Positions 46,916-56,589 of a stretch of DNA of 64,000 bases are shown here, one piece after another. The position numbers and the translations under genes were made by a program. The notes below the pieces were generated by a model. The model was given only the letters and a program-made list of their open reading frames with translations. It was not told where the DNA came from and ran no database searches. The DNA is from Armigeres subalbatus (Eukaryota > Arthropoda > Insecta > Diptera > Culicidae), in NCBI RefSeq assembly GCF_024139115.2, contig NC_085139.1:11069533-11133532 (forward strand). Reading direction: 5' to 3'. Position 1 is the first letter of the stretch; each line of letters begins with the position of its first letter.

Positions 46916-47853
46916 TAATGTTCATATGTGCAAACATGTGGAAATACAAACAAAATACAACATTGGAGTGAGTTGCGAGAAAACACAACGTCAACGCCCA
47001 AAAATTGATCTAGAGTGCGGCGTCGCAATCAACTCAGATAATGACATTTCAAGTGCAAAACTTGACTGCTAACCACGGCAACGTTAGGGACAGTAGGCAA
47101 ACAAAAAGTAGGTGAGGTCTCTTTTGTTACAATTCAACTCGCAACAAGATTATTCGATGTGGAAGTTTTATGTTTTGAATAATTAGTTTTGGAATCCGCA
47201 GTTTTTGGTCCTTACCTTTTCAAAATATATCTAAAGTCAAAGCCTGGCCGATACGAATGAACATTAGAGTTTGTGCAACGCATTCGGGGTGCAGCCTAAG
47301 CTTCCAAGTGTACTCAGGAAGAATGACAGAACGCCTGCGAAAAGCCAAGCTATGCATGTTGTTCTGGATCTGACAGGACTATTTACAGGACATTGAATGA
47401 AAATAAGGGGTAAAAAGCTGTTCACTTCATTGCTACTGGTTACTCAAATGATAAACATGCAAACTGTGTTAAGAGCCTTTGTGGGGATTGTGAGACCCAA
47501 TAAACCATGGATTCCATCGATTTTCTGTCGGTCAAGGAACATGAACTAGGTAATGTTATGGAAGACAGAATGAGTACAATGAGACTGTATCCTAATTTCA
47601 AATAAAAGGAAAAAAGCTAGTACACAAAAAAACTCGGTGTAGTTCTTCCAAGTTTCAGACATAATCAGCTAAAATTGACAAACCGTTACCAGTGAGTGAT
47701 CTGAAGTATAGGATGAATAGGCATAGAAGCTCATCCAACACATTTAAAGAAGATTTCGAACAAAGTTAATTGCCTAACTTTCGGGTGTTATCTACTCAGC
47801 ATGGAAATTATTTCAATATGTACCAAATTTTCAAAACGACTTATCTGCTTCTT
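46916..47853. other. Gene-free AT-rich stretch
   Basis: No gene or clear repeat. The reading frames are short and AT-driven. Confidence 0.4.
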
Positions 47854-48012
47854 GCCTTTCTCGTTCAACAAAGTTGTACCGAAAGGCTATCATTTCACAC
47901 CAAAACCGAACTTTTTAAAGATGTCTCGGAGACCCATGATGTTGTATATCAATCGACTCAGTTCGTTGAGCTGAACAAATGTCTGTCTGTCCGTGTGAGT
48001 GTGCAATTAACC
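47854..48012 (+). repeat. GCCTTTCTCG interspersed element, fragment
   Basis: GCCTTTCTCGTTCAACAAAG, then CGGAGACCCATGATGTTG, CAATCGACTC and TGTCTGTCTGTCC. This matches, in opposite orientation, the right half of 62051-62475. It is cut short just before the element at 48065. Confidence 0.7.
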
Positions 48013-48062
48013 GATTTTTTCACAATAAGCTGCATTCGACCGGGGACAAAATCATAGGGACA

Positions 48063-49474
48063 TAGGGTAAGGGAGGTATTTTGGACCACTTTAGGAGATG
48101 GCCGAACAATTTTGTCGAATAAAAGTTAGATTCTGTAATAATACTTGATCAATTACCTATGCAACTAAAAAGTGGTGAATGCTAAGTAGGATTTGTAGGT
48201 AAAAATGTTGTAAATCCCACTGAAAGAACCAAACTACCATAAATTCTGAAGATATGTAAGATTTAATTTTGGACCACCTGTTTTTATTTTGGACCACCTG
48301 TTGAACATATTTTGGACCACTCGAACAATTTTGTATTGCTTGCAAAGTTATGTTACTATTGGATTAAATTAGCGATCTCCAGCATTTTCGGCGTTTTCAT
48401 CCTGAAAGTCCTTGTGAAGCAATACATTTTTATAGGCATTCAAAGCTTAGAACAATATCTACAAGCTTAGGGTATTGAAACTAATTTCAATGTCAGTACC
48501 ACTCGGTACAGCATCATCAAAGCAAAACAAACTTGTGGCCCATTGCCGTGATGTATACACCTGCATATATACCCTGCATATTTTTTATGTAGTTTGTTAG
48601 ATCTGTTCCATTTGCGCCATTGATAGTAGTGGGTTGCCTGGTTCTTCCTTGCTCATTGCATATTCTTTTTCAAAACGAAACATAATCGTAGAACGCGGAA
48701 CTCTGTTGCATTGGCAAACAGCACGGACGGAGAGCTATAGCAAAGATTGGTTCTTGTCGTAGAGATTTCTCAACTATTCTGCTCACAATCGCATATTATG
48801 GGACAAATATGGATAGGAATTACAGCAAAGGTGGGACTGATATGCGATCATAGGCAGTATTTTCGTACGGAAATAATAAAAGCAGTTACATGTTGGGTTA
48901 ATAGACATTTTTCTAGGGCTTACATCAATAAACGGTAATTTATAAATGCGGTATGAACAGTAATTTATGAATGGTTTGATACTAGAGAAACAAATGGTTG
49001 CTAAAAACAAAAGTTTAAGAGATCTAGAACTTAAAAAGAAGATATGTCGAAAATATGTTCGGTTCAATAAAAAATGAACCTATTTTGGACATGCCTCAGA
49101 ATACTGTTTTTAAACTTACAATGTTTCGTTCGAGATATGAAACTGCTTCAATTAGGTTTTAACGAGTCAACAACATCATTCACGTGGTTTAAATCTATGT
49201 ACAAATAAACTTACAGCTTTTGAAAGTTGACTTCAATTTTACAATGTCGTCTTATTTTTGGTCTAATCCAGCCGGCATGGGTAAATACGTGAAAATATTC
49301 TTAATAATTGCAATATTTTATAAGAAACAAATGTAGGAAATACCTTATGGATAGTTTCTTTGTGCAATAAAATTTAAATATTGCACGTTTTATTTAGTTT
49401 TGTGTGATATAAATACAAAATTCAGCTAGGTGGTCCAAAATAAGAGCCCGGTCCAAAATACAGCCGTTACCCTA
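48063..49474. mobile_element. 1.4-kb TA-flanked inverted-repeat element
   Basis: The left end TAGGGTAAGGGAGGTATTTTGGACC and the right end, in complement, TAGGGTAACGGCTGTATTTTGGACC pair over 24 positions with few mismatches. TA flanks GGGTAA at both ends, consistent with a TA duplication (body 48065-49472). The subterminal word TTTTGGACCACC is repeated several times on the left (48280-48325). No transposase is recognisable; the frame at 48783-49067 is AT-rich and unassigned. A one-ended relative is at 6750-6806. Confidence 0.75.
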
Positions 49475-49806
49475 GTTGATCACCAATTAAAATTATCAAG
49501 ATAGGTTATTGTTTTCGAAAGTTATAAAGAAAATGGTATAATGAACCATGTAAGGTTGGTTGGTTGACTCGCTATAGAGCGTTTACAAAAGCCGTAAGGT
49601 AGGCAATTATTTTTTATATGTACCATTCTGAGGCAAAACCAAACGATTTAATTGGCAGATAAAAGTGAGGTTAAAAACGAAGGATCATCATGCGATAAAT
49701 TGATGATTGACGAGTTATATGCACTTTTCTTGTGTTCGAAATGAAAGAAAATGTTTGATAATGAAAATCTTGCTTTAATTCTTCTCGTTTTGTACATATA
49801 TGTTTC
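49475..49806. other. Spacer, nothing recognised
   Basis: AT-rich, no gene seen. Confidence 0.35.
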
Positions 49807-50051
49807 ACTAGCAGACCCGAGGAACTTCGTTTCGCCTAAAATTGATTTATTCTCTGTTAAGCTCTCGAGTTATGCAGAAATTTCTGGTTCTTTTGTATGG
49901 GAGCCCCCCTTTCCAAAGGCGGGAGGGGTCTCGAACCATTTTAAGAACCTTACCCAGCCCCAAAAACCTCTGCATACAAAATTTTACGCCGATCGGTTCA
50001 GTAGTTTCGGAGTCTATAAGGTTCAGACAGACAGAAATTCATTTTTATGTA
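49807..50051 (+). repeat. Interspersed repeat ACTAGCAGACCCGAGG
   Basis: Plus-strand copy of the repeat at 40481-40726, here longer at its 3' side (GATCGGTTCAGTAGTTTCGG, CAGACAGACAG). A MITE is inserted at its terminal TA (50052). Confidence 0.7.
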
Positions 50052-50269
50052 GGGGAACGGTTCGCCACTTCATCTCATAGCTCCTATTTCCATCCCATCA
50101 AAAACAAAGCAATGGAAAGGAATTTGGTTTGTTTATTATTTTTGTGATTTTTTTCAGCAGTGAGCACGCATGTTGACAAAAAGAAGCGACGAATTTGGTG
50201 CCGTATTTCTTTGTTTAGCGATGAGATGGATATATGTACAGTGAGATGGAGATCGGAACAGTTCCCCTA
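50050..50269. mobile_element. 216-bp TA-flanked MITE
   Basis: The ends are GGGGAACGGTTCGCC and, in complement, GGGGAACTGTTCCGATC (50052-50267), with TA on both sides. Inside there is CATCTCATAGC / GAGATGGA inverted sequence. No gene. Confidence 0.8.
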
Positions 50270-50274
50270 TATAG

Positions 50275-50540
50275 ATTGATCTTTCAATACAATAATCGTA
50301 ATCTGCCATGATGTTGGAACTGTGTTGCCCTTGGTACCGTTTCTCAAATATTTTTAGATCCTGGTGGAACCTTTCTCCATGTTCATCACTGACATCTCCA
50401 AGATTATCGGGGAAAAAGTCCAGATGAGATTGAAGGAAATGGATCTTTAGCGACATATTGCCCATCGATCGAAAGGCTTTCGAAGCTCGTTTATAATCAG
50501 ACGGTAATTCTCAGATTTCTGGTTTCCCACGAATCCGGAG
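50275..50540 (-). pseudogene. Fragment of an unknown repeated protein (SDEHGERFHQD type)
   Basis: The minus-strand frame reads MSLKIHFLQSHLDFFPDNLG, then VSDEHGERFHQDLKIFEKRY and NIMADYDYC. I recall this pattern as a C-terminal segment common to many repeated, unnamed arthropod and hydrozoan proteins, probably from a mobile element, but cannot name the family. The N-terminal side needs a frame change near 50462, and the other end is cut by the MITE at 50267. It is clearly a remnant. Confidence 0.6.
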
Positions 50541-50596
50541 CATACTTTTTTGAATGCACGTCACGCTCGCAATTCTGTTTTATTCAACTTACCATG

Positions 50597-52978
50597 AAGC
50601 TCTGGAACATGGAACTGCAAGTCGCTAGGCTTCGCAGGTTGCGACAGGGTGATCTACGATGAATTGCATCCCCGCAACTTCGACTTCGTGGCGCTGCAAG
50701 AGATTTTCTAGACAGGGCAGAATGTGTGGAAAAGCGGGCATCGAGCGGCTACCTTCTACGAAAGCTGTGGCAACACCAACGAGCTGCGAACCGGCTTCGT
50801 AGTAATGGGAAAGATGCGCCAACGCGTGATTGGGTGGCAGCCAATCAATGCAAAGATGTGGAAGCTGAGGATAAAAGGTCGATTCTTCAACTACAGCATC
50901 ATTAACGTGCACTGCCCACACGAAGAGAAAAACCAAACCGACCACGTTAAAATCGACGGTAAATTCTTCTCCGACATCACGAACGAACGCACTTACCGCA
51001 GTGCGAATATTGAATCCGACCACTACCTCGTTGCAGTATGTCTGCGCTCAAAACTCTCGACGGTGTACAACACGCTTTGGAATCATCCGTCGTGGCTTAA
51101 CTTTGTTCGGCTACAAGACGGTAGGCTAGCCCAAGACAACGCGCAGCAGCTGGATGTGACAATCTCAACTAAAGAGCAACTTGAAGATGGCTGGAATGAT
51201 ATTCGATCACGGTGGCACGGTGCCCCAGATCAGTTAAACGACTGATATAACGGCGAATGTGAGCTAGGGACGTTCCGATTTCTATATATCGGAATATCGA
51301 TATTTTTTTTTCGATATCCGATATTTTGCTTTCAATATCGATATATTGAGTTAGAACGAAGTATGTAACACAAAAATAACAATTGATATTTTCCGTCAAA
51401 AATTTTTTAAGCTCAATCGATTCTTTGGCTTTTTTAAGGTCAACTTTCCCGAAGAACCCATATTTTTTGACGCCTCTAAGTATTTTGAAAATTAAAACAA
51501 AAATCAAAAAAGTGCTGTTTATTTTAAGATTGAACCGATTTAAAACGAACATCGGTTGAATTTTCAGGCCAGTTCACACGTGCAGCACTTTTTCGGTTTT
51601 TGTTTTCGATTTTAAAAATAGTTGAAGGCTTCAATAATATGGGTTCTTTGAGAAAGGATACTTTAAATAAGCCAAAGAATCGATGACACAATAAAACGAG
51701 ATACAATTTTTGACGGGAGAGGTCAAATGTATTTTGTGAAAGAAAATACTTCAAAATGATGATGGTTACGATGATTCTTTCAGTAGCGATAGTGTGAGGT
51801 GTACGCTGCCCTCACAAATAGCTTTGGCAACTCAACACTTTGCATGGACGCGCCGTTGTGCAACATCTGTCATGCTGCTGGTCCTTGAATCCTTACGTGA
51901 ATTCAATTCAATACTTGACGTGTTCCTATGATAAAGTAGATTATTACCTTTAGAAATTAGGAACAGATTTGTGAAAATGAGAATGTAGAAGAATTTGAAA
52001 ATAGGAAAATTTATTCATTCAAAGGAGCGTAGGATTTAAAGAGAATTTCCTTAAAACTTTTCTACGGATTTTCTGATGAAAATTTTGATTCTTTTTCTGA
52101 TTGAAATTTTTGCATAAGTTTTGAAAGATGCCCCTGAAAATCGTAGGGAATTCCCTGTCGAAATTCCAGGGATTTTCATGTGAAACAAAAAGATAGTTTT
52201 CGTGAGAGTTTAAGAGAATTTTCTTTTTTAGTTAAGAATATTCCAATAGATTTTTCCGTAAAAATTCCGAAGAAGAAATAGAAGAAATAGAGGAGAGAAG
52301 TAATAGAGAAAAAATGTCAGTGGAATTTCAGCAAATACCTATGTCAAAAACGCTACCGGTTACAACAACGACGAACGCCACCGCCGATGATTATTGGAAC
52401 GGCACTCTCTAGAAGCAGATTGGTAATACGATAGTAAATCAATAACTACAACAAATAAAATATTCTCATTTTTGAAATATCATATGATTTTCCGATAGTA
52501 TTGATATTTTTATTTCAATATATCGATACTTTGATTCGATTATCGCATCGAATCAAATATCGATATTTTGAAGTATCGGAACGTCCATAGTGAGCAGTTA
52601 GTTGAGGAGAAGAATGCAGCATGGGCGAGATTGCTGCAACACCGCACGAGAGCGAACGAGGCACACGATACAAACGGGCGCGGAACAGACAACTCGATTT
52701 TTGGAGGAAAAAGCGCCAGCAGGAAGATTGAGACCGTGAATAGACGGAGCAACTGTACCGCGCTAAGGGCGATAAGCTCCCAAATTGTATACCGGCGACA
52801 AACACCAATTGCAAGAGAGTTCGTGAGGCAGTACCAGGCGGGATTTATGGGTGAACGCTCTACCATAGATCAGGTGTTCGCCGTACGACAGGTATTGCAG
52901 AAATACCGTGAGTACAACGTGCACACACATCACTTATTTATTGACTGCAAAGCCGCATATGATACAATCGAAACTCAT
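50597..52978 (+). pseudogene. RTE-A copy 3, deleted and split by an insertion
   Basis: The endonuclease part (50597-51263) starts with the WNCKSLG region and reads GWQPINAKMWKLRIKGRFFN, then jumps from NVHCPHE to NQTDH, losing the IGDMNAQVG motif. After the 1327-bp insertion it resumes at 52591 with EQLVEEKNAAWARLLQHR, loses the region before RT, and ends in RT at FIDCKAAYDTIE (about 52975). An in-frame stop lies near 50708. It is inactive and is probably the oldest of the three RTE-A copies. Confidence 0.85.
51260..52594. mobile_element. 1327-bp inverted-repeat element in RTE-A copy 3
   Basis: The body is 51264-52590. The ends are CTAGGGACGTTCCGAT and, in complement, CTATGGACGTTCCGAT, 15 of 16 identical. 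The RTE-A word TGAG is repeated on both sides (51260-51263 and 52591-52594), while copy 1 has the uninterrupted GAATGTGAGCAGTTAG near 3375, so the insertion boundaries are exact. Subterminal ATCGATAT-rich sequence lies at both ends. An internal inverted repeat of about 130 bp (51393-51522 against 51583-51722) shares CGATTCTTTGGCTT and AAGAACCCATAT. No transposase. The superfamily is undecided. Confidence 0.85.
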
Positions 52979-53749
52979 GCAAAGCATTTCCCGTTGAAAT
53001 TGAAATTGTACGGAAAAAGATCGTTCGGAAGAAAGCGAAGACCACAAGGCTGACAAGTCGTTTGACCGAATAGACCATTTGGTAAAATACTATCTAGCCT
53101 AAAGTTATTTGGCCTTTGTCATTTGGTCGAACAGTTCATTTGGCTGAAAACCCGAAAATGCCCTTTGCTGTAATGGACATTCGGCAGAAAGTGTCGTTCG
53201 GCGGAATGGGTCATTTTGGTTATTTTCAAGACATTAGCGAAAGAATATTTTGAATTTCGCCGGAAAAATCTGATCAACTTCCCCAGTAAATTCTTTGAGT
53301 TTTTTTTCTAGAATATTCATTTGAAAATTATTTTCAGATGTTCCTCGGGAACTACTTTGAAGTTGTGCGAATTATTTGAAACTACCTTTGGATTTCCTAA
53401 GGAAAAATCTCTTCAGAATTTTCACAGAAAGTTGTTCCAAATTTGTACAGGAAAATATTCGGAATATCCGAAAATTCTTCATAATTGTAGGAGCTTGTGA
53501 CTGATAGAAGAAATGCTTCAACGTTGACTCTCAATCTAGATTAATTAAGACGACTGGACTAGAACCAACGTTAAAACAAACAAAAAATCGGAATGTTCGC
53601 ATTAGACTCCGGAGTTTCCACGAAATTTTTTTCAAAGTTCCAGTCTTTCAGCAGAAGATTGTTCAAAACGTAGATTTCAACAAAAAAATCTTTGCCTTTT
53701 AACGAAAATAAGCTCGTAGTTTTAAAGGAAATTCTTTGTATTGTCCATT
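52979..53749. repeat. TTTGGCC-type degenerate repeats and spacer
   Basis: From 53060 to 53220 words such as CATTTGGTCGAACAG, TTTGGCTGAAAA and CATTCGGCAGAAAG recur at roughly 20-bp spacing. The rest is AT-rich with GGAAATTCC-like words. No gene. Confidence 0.6.
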
Positions 53750-54122
53750 AAGAAATTCTTGGGAGGGGTTGGCTGCACGTTCGCCTTACAAGCGAATGGT
53801 CATGGGTGTGATTCCCAGCCCCTCCACCAAACTTTCGTGAGTCGCCGGCTGCGCAGTCCATGCGGTAGCCTATTAGGAGACGCACCTTATCGTCACGGCT
53901 GCCTGATGACGACTGACAACTTGTTCTTCTCGGAGGTATTCCTCAAACATACCCGGCAACCGAACAATGCAACGATCATTGGATGGACATTGGACATGGA
54001 CAAATGGGCATATTGGACTCACGATGAGATATACTGGCAACGACAACAATAATGCTAATGGAAATCTAAAAACAGATTCTGCCTGGATTCGGATATATGA
54101 ATAAAAAAAGAAATTCTTGGGA
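53750..54122 (+). mobile_element. tRNA-derived SINE with 15-bp duplication
   Basis: The body is 53765-54107 (343 bp), flanked by perfect AAGAAATTCTTGGGA at 53750-53764 and 54108-54122. The 5' head GGGTTGGCTGCACG...CGCCTTACAAGCGAATGG and GGGTGTGATTCCCAGCCC looks like a tRNA with A and B boxes for RNA polymerase III. The tail is ATGAATAAAAAAA. It has no coding capacity and would depend on a LINE for mobility. It lies within TTTGGCC-type repeats. Confidence 0.88.
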
Positions 54123-54743
54123 AATTCCATTGGTTGTAATTTGGCCGAAAAAGCGGTTTGCCCTGATAGGTCATCTGGCCGTATCGATCGTTTGACCGAA
54201 GAGGTCATTTGGCTGAAAATGCCATTTGGCCGATAATACCATTTGGTATTCGGCCAAATATCAATTATTGAACGGATCACGGCCGAAAAAATCGTTTGAC
54301 CAGATAGTTCAATTCAATAAGAATGATCATTTGGTAGAAAGAGTCATTTGGCAAAAATGTCCTTTCTGAAAAACAACCATTTCGGCCAAATGGCATTTTC
54401 TGCAAAAAGTGTTGATCGGCTGAATTAATCATTTGGCCAAAAAGTCGTTTAGCCGATTAGGTCATGTGGCAGAAAATGCCGTTTGGCCGGAAGGATTGTT
54501 TTGCAGACAGGACATTCTTGGGCCGAATGGTTCTTCTGCCAAATGGCCATTCCTACCAAACGCCATTTGCGGTCAAATGATCTATTCAGTCTAACGATTT
54601 TTAACGGCCAAACTACCAGTTCGGCAAAACGCCCTTTTGGTCAAACTACATTTTCGGACAAACCATTTTCGACCTGATAACAGTTTCGGATATGCGTTCA
54701 ATTCGGCTCAATAGGATTTGGTTAGATGACTTTTGGATTAAAG
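54123..54743. repeat. TTTGGCC-type degenerate repeats
   Basis: TTTGGCC, TTCGGCC and their complements recur about every 20 bp (GTCATTTGGCTGAAAATG, CATTTGGCCGATAATACC, and so on). The same kind of sequence resumes at 61604 beyond BEL-2. Non-coding, with no fixed unit. Confidence 0.75.
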
Positions 54744-54748
54744 GTCAC

Positions 54749-55269
54749 TGTTGAGAACCGCTGTTGAATATCATGAATACCCCTCGGCTGGCGATTGTTG
54801 CGCTTGTCCGTCTAGAGGTGATCGTTCCGGTAAACATGCACCGGTCGATGTCAAGAAGTTGGTGGGATGAAAAATAGAAGCAGAGTTAGGAAAAACACCA
54901 ATTGAGCACATTGAGATAGATTGTGAAGGACAAGCTCAACACTTAATTTCTAAAACTTACACTATATTCGTTGAATTAAAATTATTGGATTAGAACAGCA
55001 CATTGAAATAGTGAGTACAACAACAAAATAACATTAAAATCACTAGTATTAATAAACATGCACTACAGGTGTTAGGTTGCAAAAGCATCGAACGTATTTT
55101 GTTTGGGAGACAGACAGTTGAAGGTTAGACTCGATGTATGTATGCACCTTATTAAGATTGAGCGCCTATTATAATAAAAAATGTAGCTTTTAGCATCTTC
55201 ATGTACCACAACACATAACGGAGTTTGCTCAAAAGAGGTCCGAACCACCCGAACAATACGTCCCCAACA
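54749..55269 (+). repeat. BEL-2 5' LTR
   Basis: 521 bp, starting TGTTGAGAACC and ending GTCCCCAACA. It differs from the 3' LTR by T for A near 54769 and T for A near 54887. The promoter is expected here; no clear TATA box was assigned. Confidence 0.95.
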
Positions 55270-55301
55270 ATCTAAAAGATCGAGTTGTTATCGATTATAA
55301 C

Positions 55302-56420
55302 ACTTGCGGAGCATGCGGCGTCCAGAAAAATGATGCCATGGTCCAATGTGACCGATGCGATACTTGGTGGCACTTCGGATGCGTCGGAGTGGATGAGAGC
55401 GTCAGCGAGAGGAGCTTTATCTGCCCCAAATGCGAGAATTCCACTTCGCTGCTACAGTCGCAGCCCACAACTGGCGTAGAGCTAATACCACCCATGGATA
55501 GTATATCTCTGACGTCCAGAAGATCGTCCGTTTCGAATGCGAGTGCGCGAGCTCGTCTAAACCTAGAGAAACTCGAAGTTAAGAAAGCCCTAGCCGAGAA
55601 GACGTTAAATCTGGAACGTCGTGAACAGGAGCGAAAGCTCGAGCTTGCTCGTCTGCAGAATGAAGGAGAACTGGAACGGAAGAAGCTTGAATTGCAACGG
55701 GAGTATGAAGAAGAGAGGATTCGTTTGATGGAGGAAGAGCTAGTGGAAGAAGAGGAACGAAGCGTACGTTCTCAGCAAAGCAGCAGTAGTAAGGTACGAC
55801 AGTGGAGAAGTCAATTGCAGTTCGGTGGGGCCTGTTCGACGATGCGATACCCTGCAGCGAATGAGGCACGAGGCGAACGCAATGTGAAAATGACCACTAC
55901 GACGACTACGGCGGCTTCTGATGTACCTGTGTCCCAGCCGCTAAACTCGACATCACGCCTCACTGAAGAAGCAGCAAATAACCACCAGCAAGCCGGTGAC
56001 GCTGGCAACGGATTTGAGGTACAGGCCCTGCCGAAAGCGAAGACGTGTATTGGGACTGGAGCAGTTCCAAAACAGCTTCCTACCAGCACACCGACTGGCG
56101 AAATAGTAAAGTCTTTCCCTCCCCCATCGATGCCTTCGGTAAGTGCTCACCCGAGTGGGGTTGAAATGGAGAAATCACACACTAGACTAGCTAACAGTAG
56201 ACATACTATAGGGACAGGTTCGCCAGGATACCCACTCAATAGCATAGCTAGAACTAGTATAGGCTTAGGGGTTCCCCAAAACAAAATCTCCACCCTTTCC
56301 GTTAGCAACGTTGCACAAGCAATGCATACGCATTCTTGTGAAAGTAAATTTCTACAAAGTGAACAAGTATCCTTCCGACCAACGAAGGATAGCAGTGTTC
56401 TATTTCCGACTTACGATTGA
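55302..56420 (+). CDS. BEL-2 N-terminal Gag segment with PHD finger and coiled coil
   Basis: The first ATG of this frame is at 55338 (MVQCDRCDTWW), but the conserved CGAC pair that begins the zinc finger is just upstream (55305-55316), and the frame is open back into the LTR (to 55194) without an ATG. The full finger reads CGAC, CDRC, WWHFGC and ICPKC, a Cys4-His-Cys3 PHD pattern. A highly charged coiled coil (NLEKLEVKKALAEKTLNLE and on, 55560-55780) follows, then a Ser/Thr/Pro-rich linker. PHD fingers usually bind histone tails, so a role in chromatin contact is inferred. Initiation is unresolved: it could start elsewhere, by splicing, or the ATG could be lost. The frame ends at 56420, where the reading must move to the +1 frame. 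Confidence 0.75.
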   Translation, partial: TCGACGVQKNDAMVQCDRCDTWWHFGCVGVDESVSERSFICPKCENSTSLLQSQPTTGVELIPPMDSISLTSRRSSVSNASARARLNLEKLEVKKALAEKTLNLERREQERKLELARLQNEGELERKKLELQREYEEERIRLMEEELVEEEERSVRSQQSSSSKVRQWRSQLQFGGACSTMRYPAANEARGERNVKMTTTTTTAASDVPVSQPLNSTSRLTEEAANNHQQAGDAGNGFEVQALPKAKTCIGTGAVPKQLPTSTPTGEIVKSFPPPSMPSVSAHPSGVEMEKSHTRLANSRHTIGTGSPGYPLNSIARTSIGLGVPQNKISTLSVSNVAQAMHTHSCESKFLQSEQVSFRPTKDSSVLFPTYD

Positions 56421-56589
56421 AGCAAGTGCATGTGATCCGTCAGTGTCAATGAAGTATCCGCGTACAGAGGCAGTTCCAGGTCGACATCGTGATATACCAT
56501 CTAGCAGTCTAGGTGTAAGACAAAGAGACGAGGTTAAGCAGCATGTATTGGCGGACGTGACAGAACAGCAGACCGGCAGATCATCTTGA

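Noticed and set aside
50154..50274. Reading the 103-residue minus frame as a complete gene
   Set aside because: Its C-terminal third is MITE sequence (50052-50267). Only 50275-50465 belongs to the conserved protein family.
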